In this document: one piece after another, positions 1 through 7,375 of the stretch | Numbering within the stretch: position 1 is the first letter of the stretch | Layout of the letters: each line of letters starts with the position of its first letter | Made by a program: the position numbers and the translations under genes | Source: Trueperella pyogenes | GTDB lineage: Bacteria; Actinomycetota; Actinomycetes; Actinomycetales; Actinomycetaceae | Direction of reading: 5' to 3' | Assembly (NCBI RefSeq): GCF_900460345.1 | Contig: NZ_UHHW01000002.1 | Location: 2,170,001-2,234,000 of the forward strand | Length of the DNA stretch: 64,000 nt | Notes under the pieces: model-generated | Databases searched by the model: none | Seen by the model: the letters and a program-made list of their open reading frames with translations, nothing else | What the model was told of the DNA's origin: nothing

Positions 1-234
1 GTACTCACTGAGGAGTTGCGCATTCAGTCGATTTCTATCACCGAGATGGAAACATCTCAGGAGGCAGCAGGAACCGTCCTGTCGATGAATCCAGTGGCCG
101 GTAAGGTTCCCTATAACCAGCGCGTAGAGCTCGTTATCGCAAAGGCACCGACTCCCGTGTTCACCCCCGAACCACCGCCGGAGCCGACGCCCGCACCAAC
201 AACTCCGTCTCCTACGCCATCCGTTCGGCCGTAA
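1..234 (+). CDS. pknB: Ser/Thr protein kinase PknB, C-terminal end (partial)
   Basis: Only the last 77 codons are in the window; the gene enters from the left edge in frame 1. The visible part is a PASTA-type repeat (motif around 'AAGTVLSMNPVAGKVP', ending in 'VELVIAK') followed by a Pro/Thr-rich tail. PASTA repeats are the extracellular peptidoglycan/muropeptide-sensing part of PknB-type kinases, which control growth and division in Actinobacteria. The place, ahead of crgA and close to gyrA/gyrB, is where pknB lies in this phylum. Kinase domain and membrane segment are outside the window, so the kinase call rests on the PASTA tail and context. A PASTA-containing penicillin-binding protein is the main alternative. 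Confidence 0.8.
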   Translation, partial: VLTEELRIQSISITEMETSQEAAGTVLSMNPVAGKVPYNQRVELVIAKAPTPVFTPEPPPEPTPAPTTPSPTPSVRP

Positions 235-249
235 AGACCACAAAATAGT

Positions 250-277
250 TTGAGGGGCAGTCCAGACTGCCCCTCAA
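250..277. terminator. Bidirectional hairpin terminator between pknB and the small membrane gene
   Basis: A perfect inverted repeat (250-262 with 265-277, 13 bp stem, 2-nt loop) lies between the stop of the plus-strand kinase gene and the stop of the minus-strand small gene. It serves convergent transcripts; no long T-run follows. Confidence 0.75.
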
Positions 278-293
278 GTCGCTCTTCCCGAGT

Positions 294-452
294 CTATTCA
301 CCAATCGTGTTATCCACGATCTTCGTGTTCGCCATGATCCATGGGAAGACGAACTCGAACAGCAGATAGACCACGCCAAGAATGAGAATGAGGGCCTCAA
401 TTACCTTTAGCCAGGTCGGTCCGGGCAGTAGGCGCCAAAGTGCTCCATACAT
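294..452 (-). CDS. Small membrane protein (52 aa) coupled to class E sortase
   Basis: A 52-codon reading frame starts at ATG 452, directly after the sortase stop codon (453-455), so the two genes abut without a gap and are probably translated in tandem. The protein begins 'MYGALWRLLPGP', has one strong hydrophobic segment (about residues 17-40) and a short polar tail ending in 'DNTIGE'. I do not recognise a named family. The tight coupling suggests a membrane partner or accessory of the sortase (inference). The following hairpin supports this being the last gene of the transcript. Confidence 0.65.
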   Translation of the reverse strand: MYGALWRLLPGPTWLKVIEALILILGVVYLLFEFVFPWIMANTKIVDNTIGE

Positions 453-1286
453 TTAGTTCTTTCCTTCCGCTGGTGCTGGCGAAGTTGCTTGTGGTGTGGC
501 TTTGGTGGCCTGGTCCAATTTAGCCGGATCCACGAGCTCTTTAGGCAGGCCATCTTCACGCTTGGTCCAGTAATCGAACTCTGCATGGACGACCCACCGC
601 TCGTTCGACACAAAAGGCGGGTGACAGGTGGTAATCGTCAGCAGACGCCGTGTCGGCTCCGTGATCGGGGTTCCGTTGGTCAGAGAATCGTGTGCCATGA
701 AGGGATCGGGTGCGATCGTCCAAATGGCATTGGGACGCACGATCTCATCGGCCACGATCTTGTAGACCAGGAAGGTTTCCGGCGTCTCGACGACGATCGC
801 GTCGCCTTCCTTCAAATCTGGCACGTTGAGCATGGGGGCGCCGTAGGTCTGCCGGTGGGCCGCGGTGGAGAAGTTACCCACCTGGCCGGGGAAGGCGGTG
901 TCGACGTATCGTCCAAACGAGCCCTTATCGAGAATCTTTGTGAGGCTCGTTCCGTTTTTGATCGTGTAGGCGTATTCGTAGCCGAAGGCTGGGATACGCA
1001 TAATACCGATCGTTTCATTTTCTCCTGTAGGTCCTGTCCATTCCGGAGGCGGGCCCGGCTGCGGCTGGGCAATACCGTCATCGGGTTTGACGTATTCCTC
1101 CCGGAGGACGGCGATCTGTGCGGACTGCTCACGATTCGCCTCGATGTCCGTCCACCACACCTGCCACACAATAAACAGACCGATAAACAAGCCTGCGGTA
1201 ATCATCAGTTCCCCAATGACTCCGATAATGCGAGCAAAAATGGAGGGTTTCTGCCGCCTATGTGTAGCGCTCTTGACTTGCGACAT
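453..1286 (-). CDS. srtE: Class E sortase
   Basis: 277 aa transpeptidase that anchors secreted proteins to the cell wall. An N-terminal membrane anchor (about residues 19-45) is followed by a sortase beta-barrel. The catalytic His is H144 in 'TAAHRQTYG', the nucleophile Cys is C221 in 'LTITTCHP' and the Arg is R230 in 'SNERWVVH'. The order, spacing and the TLTTCHP-type motif are those of class E sortases of Actinobacteria, which use LAXTG-type rather than LPXTG signals. A protein ending in LAHTG is encoded at 42181-44841 in this window. The gene is divergent from crgA; its start is ATG 1286 with a GGAG-like site upstream. Confidence 0.9.
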   Translation of the reverse strand: MSQVKSATHRRQKPSIFARIIGVIGELMITAGLFIGLFIVWQVWWTDIEANREQSAQIAVLREEYVKPDDGIAQPQPGPPPEWTGPTGENETIGIMRIPAFGYEYAYTIKNGTSLTKILDKGSFGRYVDTAFPGQVGNFSTAAHRQTYGAPMLNVPDLKEGDAIVVETPETFLVYKIVADEIVRPNAIWTIAPDPFMAHDSLTNGTPITEPTRRLLTITTCHPPFVSNERWVVHAEFDYWTKREDGLPKELVDPAKLDQATKATPQATSPAPAEGKN

Positions 1287-1439
1287 TCTTGCTCCTCAAT
1301 TTGTTTAACTTCTCCGTAGCCTAGTGTACTGGTCGCACAATCCCCACTCAGTGTGGAAAAATCACCCTGAAGCTGATTCCCGTTTTTCAGGCAGAACGTA
1401 TAGGATTTGTGGGTACAGTTCACACAAAAAGGATGAGCC

Positions 1440-1718
1440 ATGCCCGAATCTAAGAAGCGCAAGAAGGTCGTTGAGCGTAGGATTGCCCAGCAGCATGCTG
1501 AGGAGAACCGATACATGACTGAGCCTGAAAAGCGCTCACCCAAGTGGTGGGTTCCGGTCATGATTGGTTTTGCCCTCATCGGTCTTGTGGTCATTGTCGT
1601 GGCCTACATTACCGGCGGCCGTTTCCCGATTCCGGGTCTTCCCAACGGAAATATCAACCTGTTCGTTGGTATCGGCCTGATGCTTGTTGGCTTCCTTATG
1701 ACGATGGGCTGGAAGTAG
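1440..1718 (+). CDS. crgA: Cell division protein CrgA
   Basis: 92 aa, with a basic N-terminus (KKRKK), a polar stretch and two membrane segments at about 37-58 and 72-90 separated by 'GRFPIPGLPNGNIN', the usual CrgA architecture. CrgA is an actinobacterial membrane protein that links FtsZ, FtsQ/FtsI and septal wall synthesis. An AAGGATGA ribosome site lies 4-5 nt ahead of the ATG, and a TATAGGAT-like -10 sequence is near 1400. Proximity to pknB and gyrB is the standard location. Confidence 0.95.
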   Translation: MPESKKRKKVVERRIAQQHAEENRYMTEPEKRSPKWWVPVMIGFALIGLVVIVVAYITGGRFPIPGLPNGNINLFVGIGLMLVGFLMTMGWK

Positions 1719-1870
1719 GTCAGCTACTCAAACGCCTCAGCTTTCGCAAGGAGCTGTATAAAAAGGTTCCGCATCTGTGGGGAGTGGATCTCGTTTTCTC
1801 GGGATCTGCTCCCTCTGTTGTACTTGCCGCTGTCTGCCGGGGTTCTCCGCCCGATGCTCGCTTTCCGCCT

Positions 1871-1949
1871 GCCGACAGTTCTTTTGAATATTTGGTCTAC
1901 CTGGCCCGTATTTGAATCGGTGGCCGGTATTTTCAAAAGAACTGTCGGC
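1871..1949. repeat. MITE-like palindromic element, copy 1
   Basis: 79-bp core bounded by inverted repeats (GCCGACAGTTCTTTTGAA... and its complement). A second copy lies at 51649-51727 in the opposite orientation, with one mismatch between the cores apart from the outermost bases. The flanks (about 1835-1870 and 1950-1985) also resemble each other and the flanks of copy 2, so the whole unit may be about 130 bp. The rest of the gene-free gap 1719-2110 shows no gene or other recognisable signal. No transposase is encoded in it. Confidence 0.8.
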
Positions 1950-2110
1950 TTGCGGGGCGCGTCGGCCTGCAAGCTAAACAAAGCACCCTAATCCGCGTAA
2001 GTCCCACATGTCAAAGGCCCGATTTTCGCCCGTCAACTCGCTCGTGGACGAAACGCAAAACCTGCGCCCATCAGCAACCTAAATTTGCCGGTAAACACAA
2101 GCCCCCACGC

Positions 2111-2212
2111 GAATTACATCCGTGTAATTATCCACAGGGCAAACCACAGTTGGGGAAAAGTGAATTACATGCATGTAATTATCCACAAGATAAGCCACAG
2201 CTGGGGACAAAG
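2111..2212. repeat. Two tandem 51-bp repeats with palindrome plus DnaA box
   Basis: Unit 1 (2111-2161) and unit 2 (2162-2212) are a direct repeat with 51-bp period. Each begins with the palindrome AATTACA-N4-TGTAATT (2112-2129, 2163-2180), whose last two bases overlap a perfect DnaA box TTATCCACA (2128-2136, 2179-2187). A conserved CCACAG(T/C)TGGGGA block follows. The same palindrome-box arrangement is found once upstream of dnaA (20193-20215). It lies just past the rhomboid stop codon, so it is not in an obvious promoter position. A DnaA-titrating or regulatory element is an inference. Confidence 0.8.
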
Positions 2213-2228
2213 TGTGGTGAAAATTGGG

Positions 2229-2939
2229 CTAAATAATCAGCAGCAACAGGGCGCTGAGAACACCAATTGCGGCCGCGGCGTCGAGAATTATGCGCCAGCG
2301 CCGATTCTGAAACTTATCGAGAATAGCGACCCAGGCCCACGTCAAGACCGCTCCAGCCAGTAGCCCACCCACGTGGGACTCCCACGAGATACCTGGCATA
2401 ACAAAGCCAAAGATCAAATTAAGCCCGAGCAACACAAGGATGCCGGTCATGTTAGCGCGCACGCGCCTAGACAGCACGATCAAGGCGCCAAAAAGGCCAA
2501 AGATCGCGCCCGACGCACCCACAGCGCCAATATTCCAGCCACCCGTTAAAGTCGCCAGGAAAAATACCGCTGTATTGCCCGCAACGGCAGACACGACATA
2601 GAGGACGAGGAACCGCCATCTACCCAAGACGGGTTCAAGGGAGCGCCCCAATAGCCACAGGGCATACATATTGAGCACGAGATGCCAAAAACCGCCGTGA
2701 AGAAAAGCCGAGGTGATGAAGCGATAAGGTTGGGCGGACGCGAGCGGCGGATAGAACGACAATTCCGCGGCCACTTGTGGCTGGACGCGCCCCACAATTG
2801 CCGCGAGCCCACAGATAACGATGAGTCCGATCGTCACCGGGTTGCGAGTAGTCCGACGCCGAACGTAACTTGCCTGCAGCTCGACAGGGGTTGGTTCCCC
2901 GTCTGGCCGCTGGAAGTTACGTTCGGCGTCGCTCATCAT
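2229..2939 (-). CDS. Rhomboid family intramembrane serine protease
   Basis: 236 aa with six or more hydrophobic segments. The rhomboid marks are present: 'HGGFWHLVLN' (H81, H86, N90, oxyanion side), nucleophile S143 in 'GASGAIFG' and catalytic H189 in 'SWESHVGG'. It cleaves membrane proteins within or near the bilayer; the substrate is unknown. It follows the cyclophilin gene by 3 nt on the same strand, so the pair is probably one transcript. This pairing near gyrA/crgA is common in Actinobacteria. The start could be either of the two adjacent Met codons. Confidence 0.93.
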   Translation of the reverse strand: MMSDAERNFQRPDGEPTPVELQASYVRRRTTRNPVTIGLIVICGLAAIVGRVQPQVAAELSFYPPLASAQPYRFITSAFLHGGFWHLVLNMYALWLLGRSLEPVLGRWRFLVLYVVSAVAGNTAVFFLATLTGGWNIGAVGASGAIFGLFGALIVLSRRVRANMTGILVLLGLNLIFGFVMPGISWESHVGGLLAGAVLTWAWVAILDKFQNRRWRIILDAAAAIGVLSALLLLII

Positions 2940-2942
2940 GAA

Positions 2943-3464
2943 TTAGTCGACAACCGTCACCGAGTTAATGATGACATCTTCGAGCGGGCGATCCATCGGA
3001 CCCGTCTTGGTGGTGGCGATCTTATCCACCACCATTTGGGAATCCGGATCCACGACCTTGCCGAAGATGGTGTGCTTGCCCTGCAGCCACGTGGTTGGGG
3101 CGACAGTGATGAAGAACTGCGATCCGTTTGTGCCGCGGCCGCCCTGCTTGCCCGCATTGGCCATGGCAAGCATGTACGGCTCAGTGAAATTCAGCTCGGG
3201 AGCGATCTCGTCGTCGAAACGGTATCCCGGCCCGCCGGTTCCGGTGCCGAGCGGGTCGCCGCCCTGAATCATGAATCCCGCAATGACGCGGTGGAAAATG
3301 ACGCCGTCGTACAACGGATCCGTGCTCGTTTCGCCCGTCTTAGGATTGATCCACTCACGCTTGCCGGTAGCGAGCTCAGTAAAGTTTGCGACCGTCTCCG
3401 GGGCGTGCTCCGGGTAGAGGTCGATCTTAATGTCACCAAAATTTGTATGCAGTGTTGCTTCCAT
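2943..3464 (-). CDS. ppiA: Peptidyl-prolyl cis-trans isomerase (cyclophilin)
   Basis: 173 aa, single cyclophilin domain without signal peptide, so cytoplasmic. Active-site motifs are all present: 'FHRV' (F57-H58-R59), 'MIQGGD' (Q67), 'GSQFFIT' (Q116-F117-F118) and 'WLQGKHTIFG' (W126, H131). It catalyses prolyl isomerisation in folding proteins. The start chosen is ATG 3464, where the domain begins ('MEATLHTNFGD') and a GGGAAG site sits upstream. An in-frame start 18 codons earlier would add a non-conserved extension. Confidence 0.95.
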   Translation of the reverse strand: MEATLHTNFGDIKIDLYPEHAPETVANFTELATGKREWINPKTGETSTDPLYDGVIFHRVIAGFMIQGGDPLGTGTGGPGYRFDDEIAPELNFTEPYMLAMANAGKQGGRGTNGSQFFITVAPTTWLQGKHTIFGKVVDPDSQMVVDKIATTKTGPMDRPLEDVIINSVTVVD

Positions 3465-3674
3465 AGCAACAATCTTCCCACACCGGCCACGCACGAGCCC
3501 TGTTTTCCACACATTCATCGCGGCACACCGCTAACGGCGAAATTTACTCTGTCAATGAAAATTATCACCGATTTCCTAGCAAAAGCGGGCTAACCTCCTG
3601 CGAAAGACGGCGGTACGTGGAAAGATTAGTACGTGTAACTGGCGGCACACTGCCGTCCATCAGTGGAGGTAAAC

Positions 3675-4469
3675 ATGTCTTTATTCAAGAAGAAGACCAC
3701 CAAGGAAAAGGTGGCCGAGCAGGTTGAACCGTTGGCCGATCGTGCCGTTGAGGTCGGCGCTCAAATTGGCTCCCTTGTGAAGGACTCTGTTCGTGCAGCC
3801 GCGTCCTGGGCCGAGCCGCGTGCCAAAGAGGCCGTTGAAAAGGCCCGTCCTTTCGTCGAGGATGCCTACGACAGGGCGGCGCCCTATGTGAAGGAGGCTT
3901 ACGGCAAGGCCAACATCGTGGCACACGACGCCATGCAGAAGGCTCGCCCGATCGTCGCCGATGCCACCAAGCGCTACGAAGAGACCACGGAGCTCCTGCG
4001 CGAGGACTACCTGCCGCGGGCCAAGCGTGCGGCTCAGGCTGCTATCGACGAGGTCAAGTCGGGCTCGGGAGATCTGACCACGCGCGCAAACGCCGTTGTG
4101 ACCGCCTCTAAGAAGGAACTTGCCAAGCCGGAAAAGAAGAAGCGCCGGGTAGGCAAGTGGTTCGGTTTCCTCGCCGTCGCGGGTGCGGGTGCAGCCGCCG
4201 CATACGTGGCATGGGTACGATCCAGGCCGGTCCAGGATCCGTGGGCCGAGGCCTACTGGGAGGACGTTTCGGTGCCTGCGGACGAGGCCGAGCCCAAGGA
4301 AGTTGTTGAGGAGGTCGCGGAGAAGGTCGAGGACGTCGTCGACGAGCTGACTGACGACGCCGTACCCACCGAGGCCGAGCTCAAGGAAGAGGAACTAGCC
4401 GAGAATATGGCTAAGACTCGGGAGGAAGAGGCAGCGGAGGCTGCCGGCATCCTCAACGACGAAAAGTAA
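3675..4469 (+). CDS. Helical, charged membrane-linked protein of unknown function
   Basis: 264 aa starting at ATG 3675, 6 nt after a GGAGG site (an earlier in-frame GTG has no ribosome site). Residues 1-140 are Ala/Glu/Lys-rich amphipathic helix with repeated 'KARP-V-DA' and 'YVKEAYGKA' units, reminiscent of LEA/apolipoprotein-like 11-mer helices. A basic stretch (KPEKKKRR) leads to one hydrophobic segment ('FLAVAGAGAAAAYVAWV'), followed by a Trp-containing linker and a very acidic Glu-rich tail. Similar proteins occur in Actinobacteria beside ppiA, but I know no function. It could be a membrane-bound scaffold or stress protein; that is speculation. Confidence 0.85.
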   Translation: MSLFKKKTTKEKVAEQVEPLADRAVEVGAQIGSLVKDSVRAAASWAEPRAKEAVEKARPFVEDAYDRAAPYVKEAYGKANIVAHDAMQKARPIVADATKRYEETTELLREDYLPRAKRAAQAAIDEVKSGSGDLTTRANAVVTASKKELAKPEKKKRRVGKWFGFLAVAGAGAAAAYVAWVRSRPVQDPWAEAYWEDVSVPADEAEPKEVVEEVAEKVEDVVDELTDDAVPTEAELKEEELAENMAKTREEEAAEAAGILNDEK

Positions 4470-4481
4470 ACCGCTGTTCAG

Positions 4482-4522
4482 GGGTGGGGAGTTGGCCTGG
4501 AGGCTCGACTCCCCACCCTTTT
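4482..4522 (+). terminator. Rho-independent terminator
   Basis: An 11-bp perfect stem (4482-4492 with 4508-4518) and a TTTT run directly after the stem, 12 nt past the stop codon of the helical protein gene. Confidence 0.9.
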
Positions 4523-4554
4523 ATGACAAGGCGCGCGTCGCGGTATAGCTAGCG

Positions 4555-5832
4555 CTAGACCTCGACTCCGGCTACTTTCGCAATGGCGGGGTGCAATATC
4601 TTCTCGAAACTGCCAATGAATTCCTCGACGTTCCCGTTGAGCCACTGCTTGAATCGCAAAATGTTAGCATCAGGAGCGGATTCGTCGAAAATACCGGAAA
4701 TCCCGAATGTGTTATAGACCTTGATGCGATGGTCGCAAGCCCACTTGAATAGAGCCCGTTCCACGGGGTAATCGCGCAGAATCGAATGGTATTCCTTGTT
4801 CATCGCGCCGAGGAGAAGCAACAACTCATCGCCTGTGACGAACCCCAGAGCGGAATTGACTGGCACCTCGTCACCATTTTTCGCCGCAAACTCTCTGGCA
4901 ATGTCCGCTTGTGTGCGCAGGGCTTCCTCCGCTTTATCGAGCTCGGCGAGCTCGCGGATCTGTGCTTTCGTTTCCTTTCGTGCCGCGACTATCTCGCGCC
5001 GCGCAGAGATGTCCTTGCGCTCGCTATGAATCTGTTCGAGATGTCGCGAGGCCGAGTAATAGGCAATGCACAGTATTGAGCGCTCCGGCCCGAACTGTTC
5101 CATCAGATCTTTGTACAGAGAAATAGACGAGCCAGACAGGTCCGTCATCGAGTTGCGCTCTGCAGTCAATTCGTACAAGTGGAGGAAGTCCTCAAAGCGG
5201 TCTGCGCCGACGAACCTCACGTCTATGCCATAGCGTCCCTCAGCGCGAAAACGACGCCGTAGGCCTTTTGCGAGCGTCGAAAGCGCATCCTCAAAAGACA
5301 TTCCCTCTAGATCTTTTGTATAGATGAAGCGGATCTGCACATCGGGCTTTTCATAGAACTCCTGCCGAATGCGTGTGAATCCGGCAGCCTCTAACGCATT
5401 CATGAGTTCACTGCCCTGCGGATTTTCGCCGGTCACCTCTATGTCGTCATAGAATGCGCGAGGCACGAGCGGGTTGATCCGAACCGTCAACGTCTTCTTA
5501 TCTTTCTTCAAGCAATTGGCCAGCTGGCGCGCGAACTCACCGATGAGGTTCGTATCTTGGGCGTCATCAACTAGTGGCCCGTATGTGACGAGCGCACGTT
5601 TGAAGAATTTACGCCAAGGCTGGAAATATACGGCGGCGACTCCACGCAACGCTATACTCGCGTCGGGTTGCTTTTGGAATAGGCCAAAAAGCCTCATGTT
5701 TCCGCCACGATTCGCGCGTGCCCGCACATATTCAGGGGTTTGTGGGAGGAAAAGCCGGGGTGAGTGAGAAGCAATGAAGTCTTCGTATGTGCCACTGTCA
5801 ATTACTTCAAGAAAGAAATTCATGATGTCCAT
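4555..5832 (-). CDS. FemABX-type aminoacyltransferase (peptidoglycan branch synthesis)
   Basis: About 425 aa. The N-terminus ('NFFLEVIDSGTYEDFIASH') and the two GNAT-like halves separated by a long Lys/Arg/Glu coiled-coil (around 'ARREIVAARKETKAQIREL') are those of the MurM/FemX family. These enzymes use aminoacyl-tRNA to add L-amino acids to the stem-peptide lysine or bridge. The C-terminal half has the usual 'YNTFGISG' stretch. Start is uncertain: ATG 5832 or ATG 5823, neither with a strong ribosome site; codons further upstream are not conserved-looking. It is divergent from the ATP-grasp ligase gene, suggesting a joint role in building the interpeptide bridge (inference). Confidence 0.9.
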   Translation of the reverse strand: MDIMNFFLEVIDSGTYEDFIASHSPRLFLPQTPEYVRARANRGGNMRLFGLFQKQPDASIALRGVAAVYFQPWRKFFKRALVTYGPLVDDAQDTNLIGEFARQLANCLKKDKKTLTVRINPLVPRAFYDDIEVTGENPQGSELMNALEAAGFTRIRQEFYEKPDVQIRFIYTKDLEGMSFEDALSTLAKGLRRRFRAEGRYGIDVRFVGADRFEDFLHLYELTAERNSMTDLSGSSISLYKDLMEQFGPERSILCIAYYSASRHLEQIHSERKDISARREIVAARKETKAQIRELAELDKAEEALRTQADIAREFAAKNGDEVPVNSALGFVTGDELLLLLGAMNKEYHSILRDYPVERALFKWACDHRIKVYNTFGISGIFDESAPDANILRFKQWLNGNVEEFIGSFEKILHPAIAKVAGVEV

Positions 5833-5984
5833 TCTAAAATGTAAACACCACGATGGTGACACCCACGGCTCGGCGGATCGAACGCGCGGCAACCTCTAGC
5901 TGGGCTGACTTAACGACATCCGCCGGTAAAATGTAAGCGGCGGCAGCAATGCTGCATCTGTTCATTGTTTATACGGAAGGGACA

Positions 5985-7223
5985 GTGTTGAGAAAGCGTA
6001 TCCTCCCTGTGGTAGTCGGTTACGACATCGGGGCTTACAGTTTTGCTCGGATCTTCCACGAGGAAACAGGGGAGAAAGCGCTCGTTCTCACTGACGCCCA
6101 GCGCGGTTTCATCAATAACTCACGCATCCTCGACGTGCGCCTGCATCCGCGCGGAACCTTTGACGACGACGCTGCTTTTATCGCGGCTCTACGCGGGGTC
6201 GAGCGCGAGTTTCCAGATCGCCAGCTGGTACTACTCGTCAACAGCGACGAGCACGTGGAGTTCGTTGCACGCAGCACCACGGATCTGGCGAAATCCTGGT
6301 TTCTCCCATATTCTTCTTCTGAATCAGTGATGCTCGCAAACTCCAAGAGTTCCATGGCAGATGTTCTTGACTCGTTGGGATTGAATACGCCTGCTAACGT
6401 CGTCATTGATCTGCACAACGCGGCACACGTGGATGAGTTGGACGCGTTGCGCTACCCCGTCGTCGTGAAGCCAGAAAGCGGCGCCGATCTGGCTAGCAAC
6501 TGGAATGCCGGGCTGCGCAAGGTATCCATGTGGACAAGCCCGACACAGGCACGTGAAGCCTGCCAGGAGCTCATTGACGCGGGCGTCGCCGTGAAGATCA
6601 TTGTCCAGGAATTTATTCCCGGTGATGACACGACTCAATGGCTGATTAATGGTTACGTCAATGGCCAAGGAGCGGTGACGGCGTGCGGTTCTGGGCACCT
6701 GGTGCTGGGCCTCCACCAGCCGGAGTATATAGGTAACGCGGCAATTGTCCTGACCGAGCATCATCGAGATCTCATCGAGTCCGCGCAAAAGATCGTCACC
6801 AAAGCCAACATGCGGGGTTTCTTTTCTTTCGATGTAAAGATCGACCCCCGTGATGGGAGTGTCTATTGGCTCGACTTAAATCCGCGTATCGGGCGTGGAC
6901 ACTATTACCTCAACGCTGCTGGCGTTAATCTTGCGCGCGCGATGATTGCCGATATGTACGATCAAGATATTGCGTTCCAAACAAACCAACGTGAAGCTCT
7001 TTTTTGCATTGTCCCCTCGTGCCTAGCGAGCGCGCATTATGTACAGGATGCCAATTTTTGGGCACGTGTGCGTGTTGCGCGCAGAAAATATGGTGTAGTT
7101 AATCCGCTTGTTTATGCTTCTGATAGGAGTATTAAGCGCACTGTATTTCGGCTGCTCAACGGCTTTAACCAATATCGCCGAATGCGTAGATATTATCCTG
7201 GTGCTTGTACGGATTCGCTCTAA
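5985..7223 (+). CDS. ATP-grasp carboxylate-amine ligase (D-aspartate ligase-like)
   Basis: 412 aa ATP-grasp enzyme. The N-terminal domain begins 'ILPVVVGYDIGAYSFAR'. The ATP-binding lysine motif is 'YPVVVKPESG', the hinge is 'IIVQEFIPGDDTTQW', and the Mg-binding 'FSFDVKID...WLDLNPRIGRG' carries the conserved Asp/Asn. The family includes the enterococcal D-Asp ligase, which attaches a D-amino acid to the stem-peptide lysine through an acyl-phosphate. Start chosen as GTG 5985 (or TTG 5988), 4-7 nt after GGAAGG; ATG 5949 has no ribosome site. Being divergent from the FemABX gene supports a peptidoglycan cross-bridge role, but the exact substrate cannot be read from sequence. Base composition turns AT-rich near its 3' end. 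Confidence 0.8.
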   Translation: MLRKRILPVVVGYDIGAYSFARIFHEETGEKALVLTDAQRGFINNSRILDVRLHPRGTFDDDAAFIAALRGVEREFPDRQLVLLVNSDEHVEFVARSTTDLAKSWFLPYSSSESVMLANSKSSMADVLDSLGLNTPANVVIDLHNAAHVDELDALRYPVVVKPESGADLASNWNAGLRKVSMWTSPTQAREACQELIDAGVAVKIIVQEFIPGDDTTQWLINGYVNGQGAVTACGSGHLVLGLHQPEYIGNAAIVLTEHHRDLIESAQKIVTKANMRGFFSFDVKIDPRDGSVYWLDLNPRIGRGHYYLNAAGVNLARAMIADMYDQDIAFQTNQREALFCIVPSCLASAHYVQDANFWARVRVARRKYGVVNPLVYASDRSIKRTVFRLLNGFNQYRRMRRYYPGACTDSL

Positions 7224-7375
7224 TGAATCGCGTTTTTATCTGCTATGGAATTGGTTGTTAGGACATGTTATATTAGCAATGGTGATTTATAGGCTTATAG
7301 CTGTTGGATAAGGGTAAGCATAGATGTCATATTACAGGATACGTAGTTGGACATTTGATATAGGAGAATAGAATT

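Noticed and set aside
489..1319. Plus-strand open frame of 276 codons
   Set aside because: Mirror of the sortase gene, which has all catalytic motifs on the other strand.
2111..2212. CRISPR-like tandem repeat
   Set aside because: Only two directly abutting units without spacers, and the unit is explained by DnaA boxes and a palindrome.
2085..2363. Plus-strand frame with repeated 'VIIH' units
   Set aside because: The apparent protein repeat is only the tandem 51-bp DNA repeat; the frame then runs antisense to the rhomboid gene.
7108..7311. Small hydrophobic plus-strand frame of 67 codons
   Set aside because: Overlaps the end of the ATP-grasp gene in an AT-rich stretch, has no ribosome site, and hydrophobic composition follows from T-rich codons.
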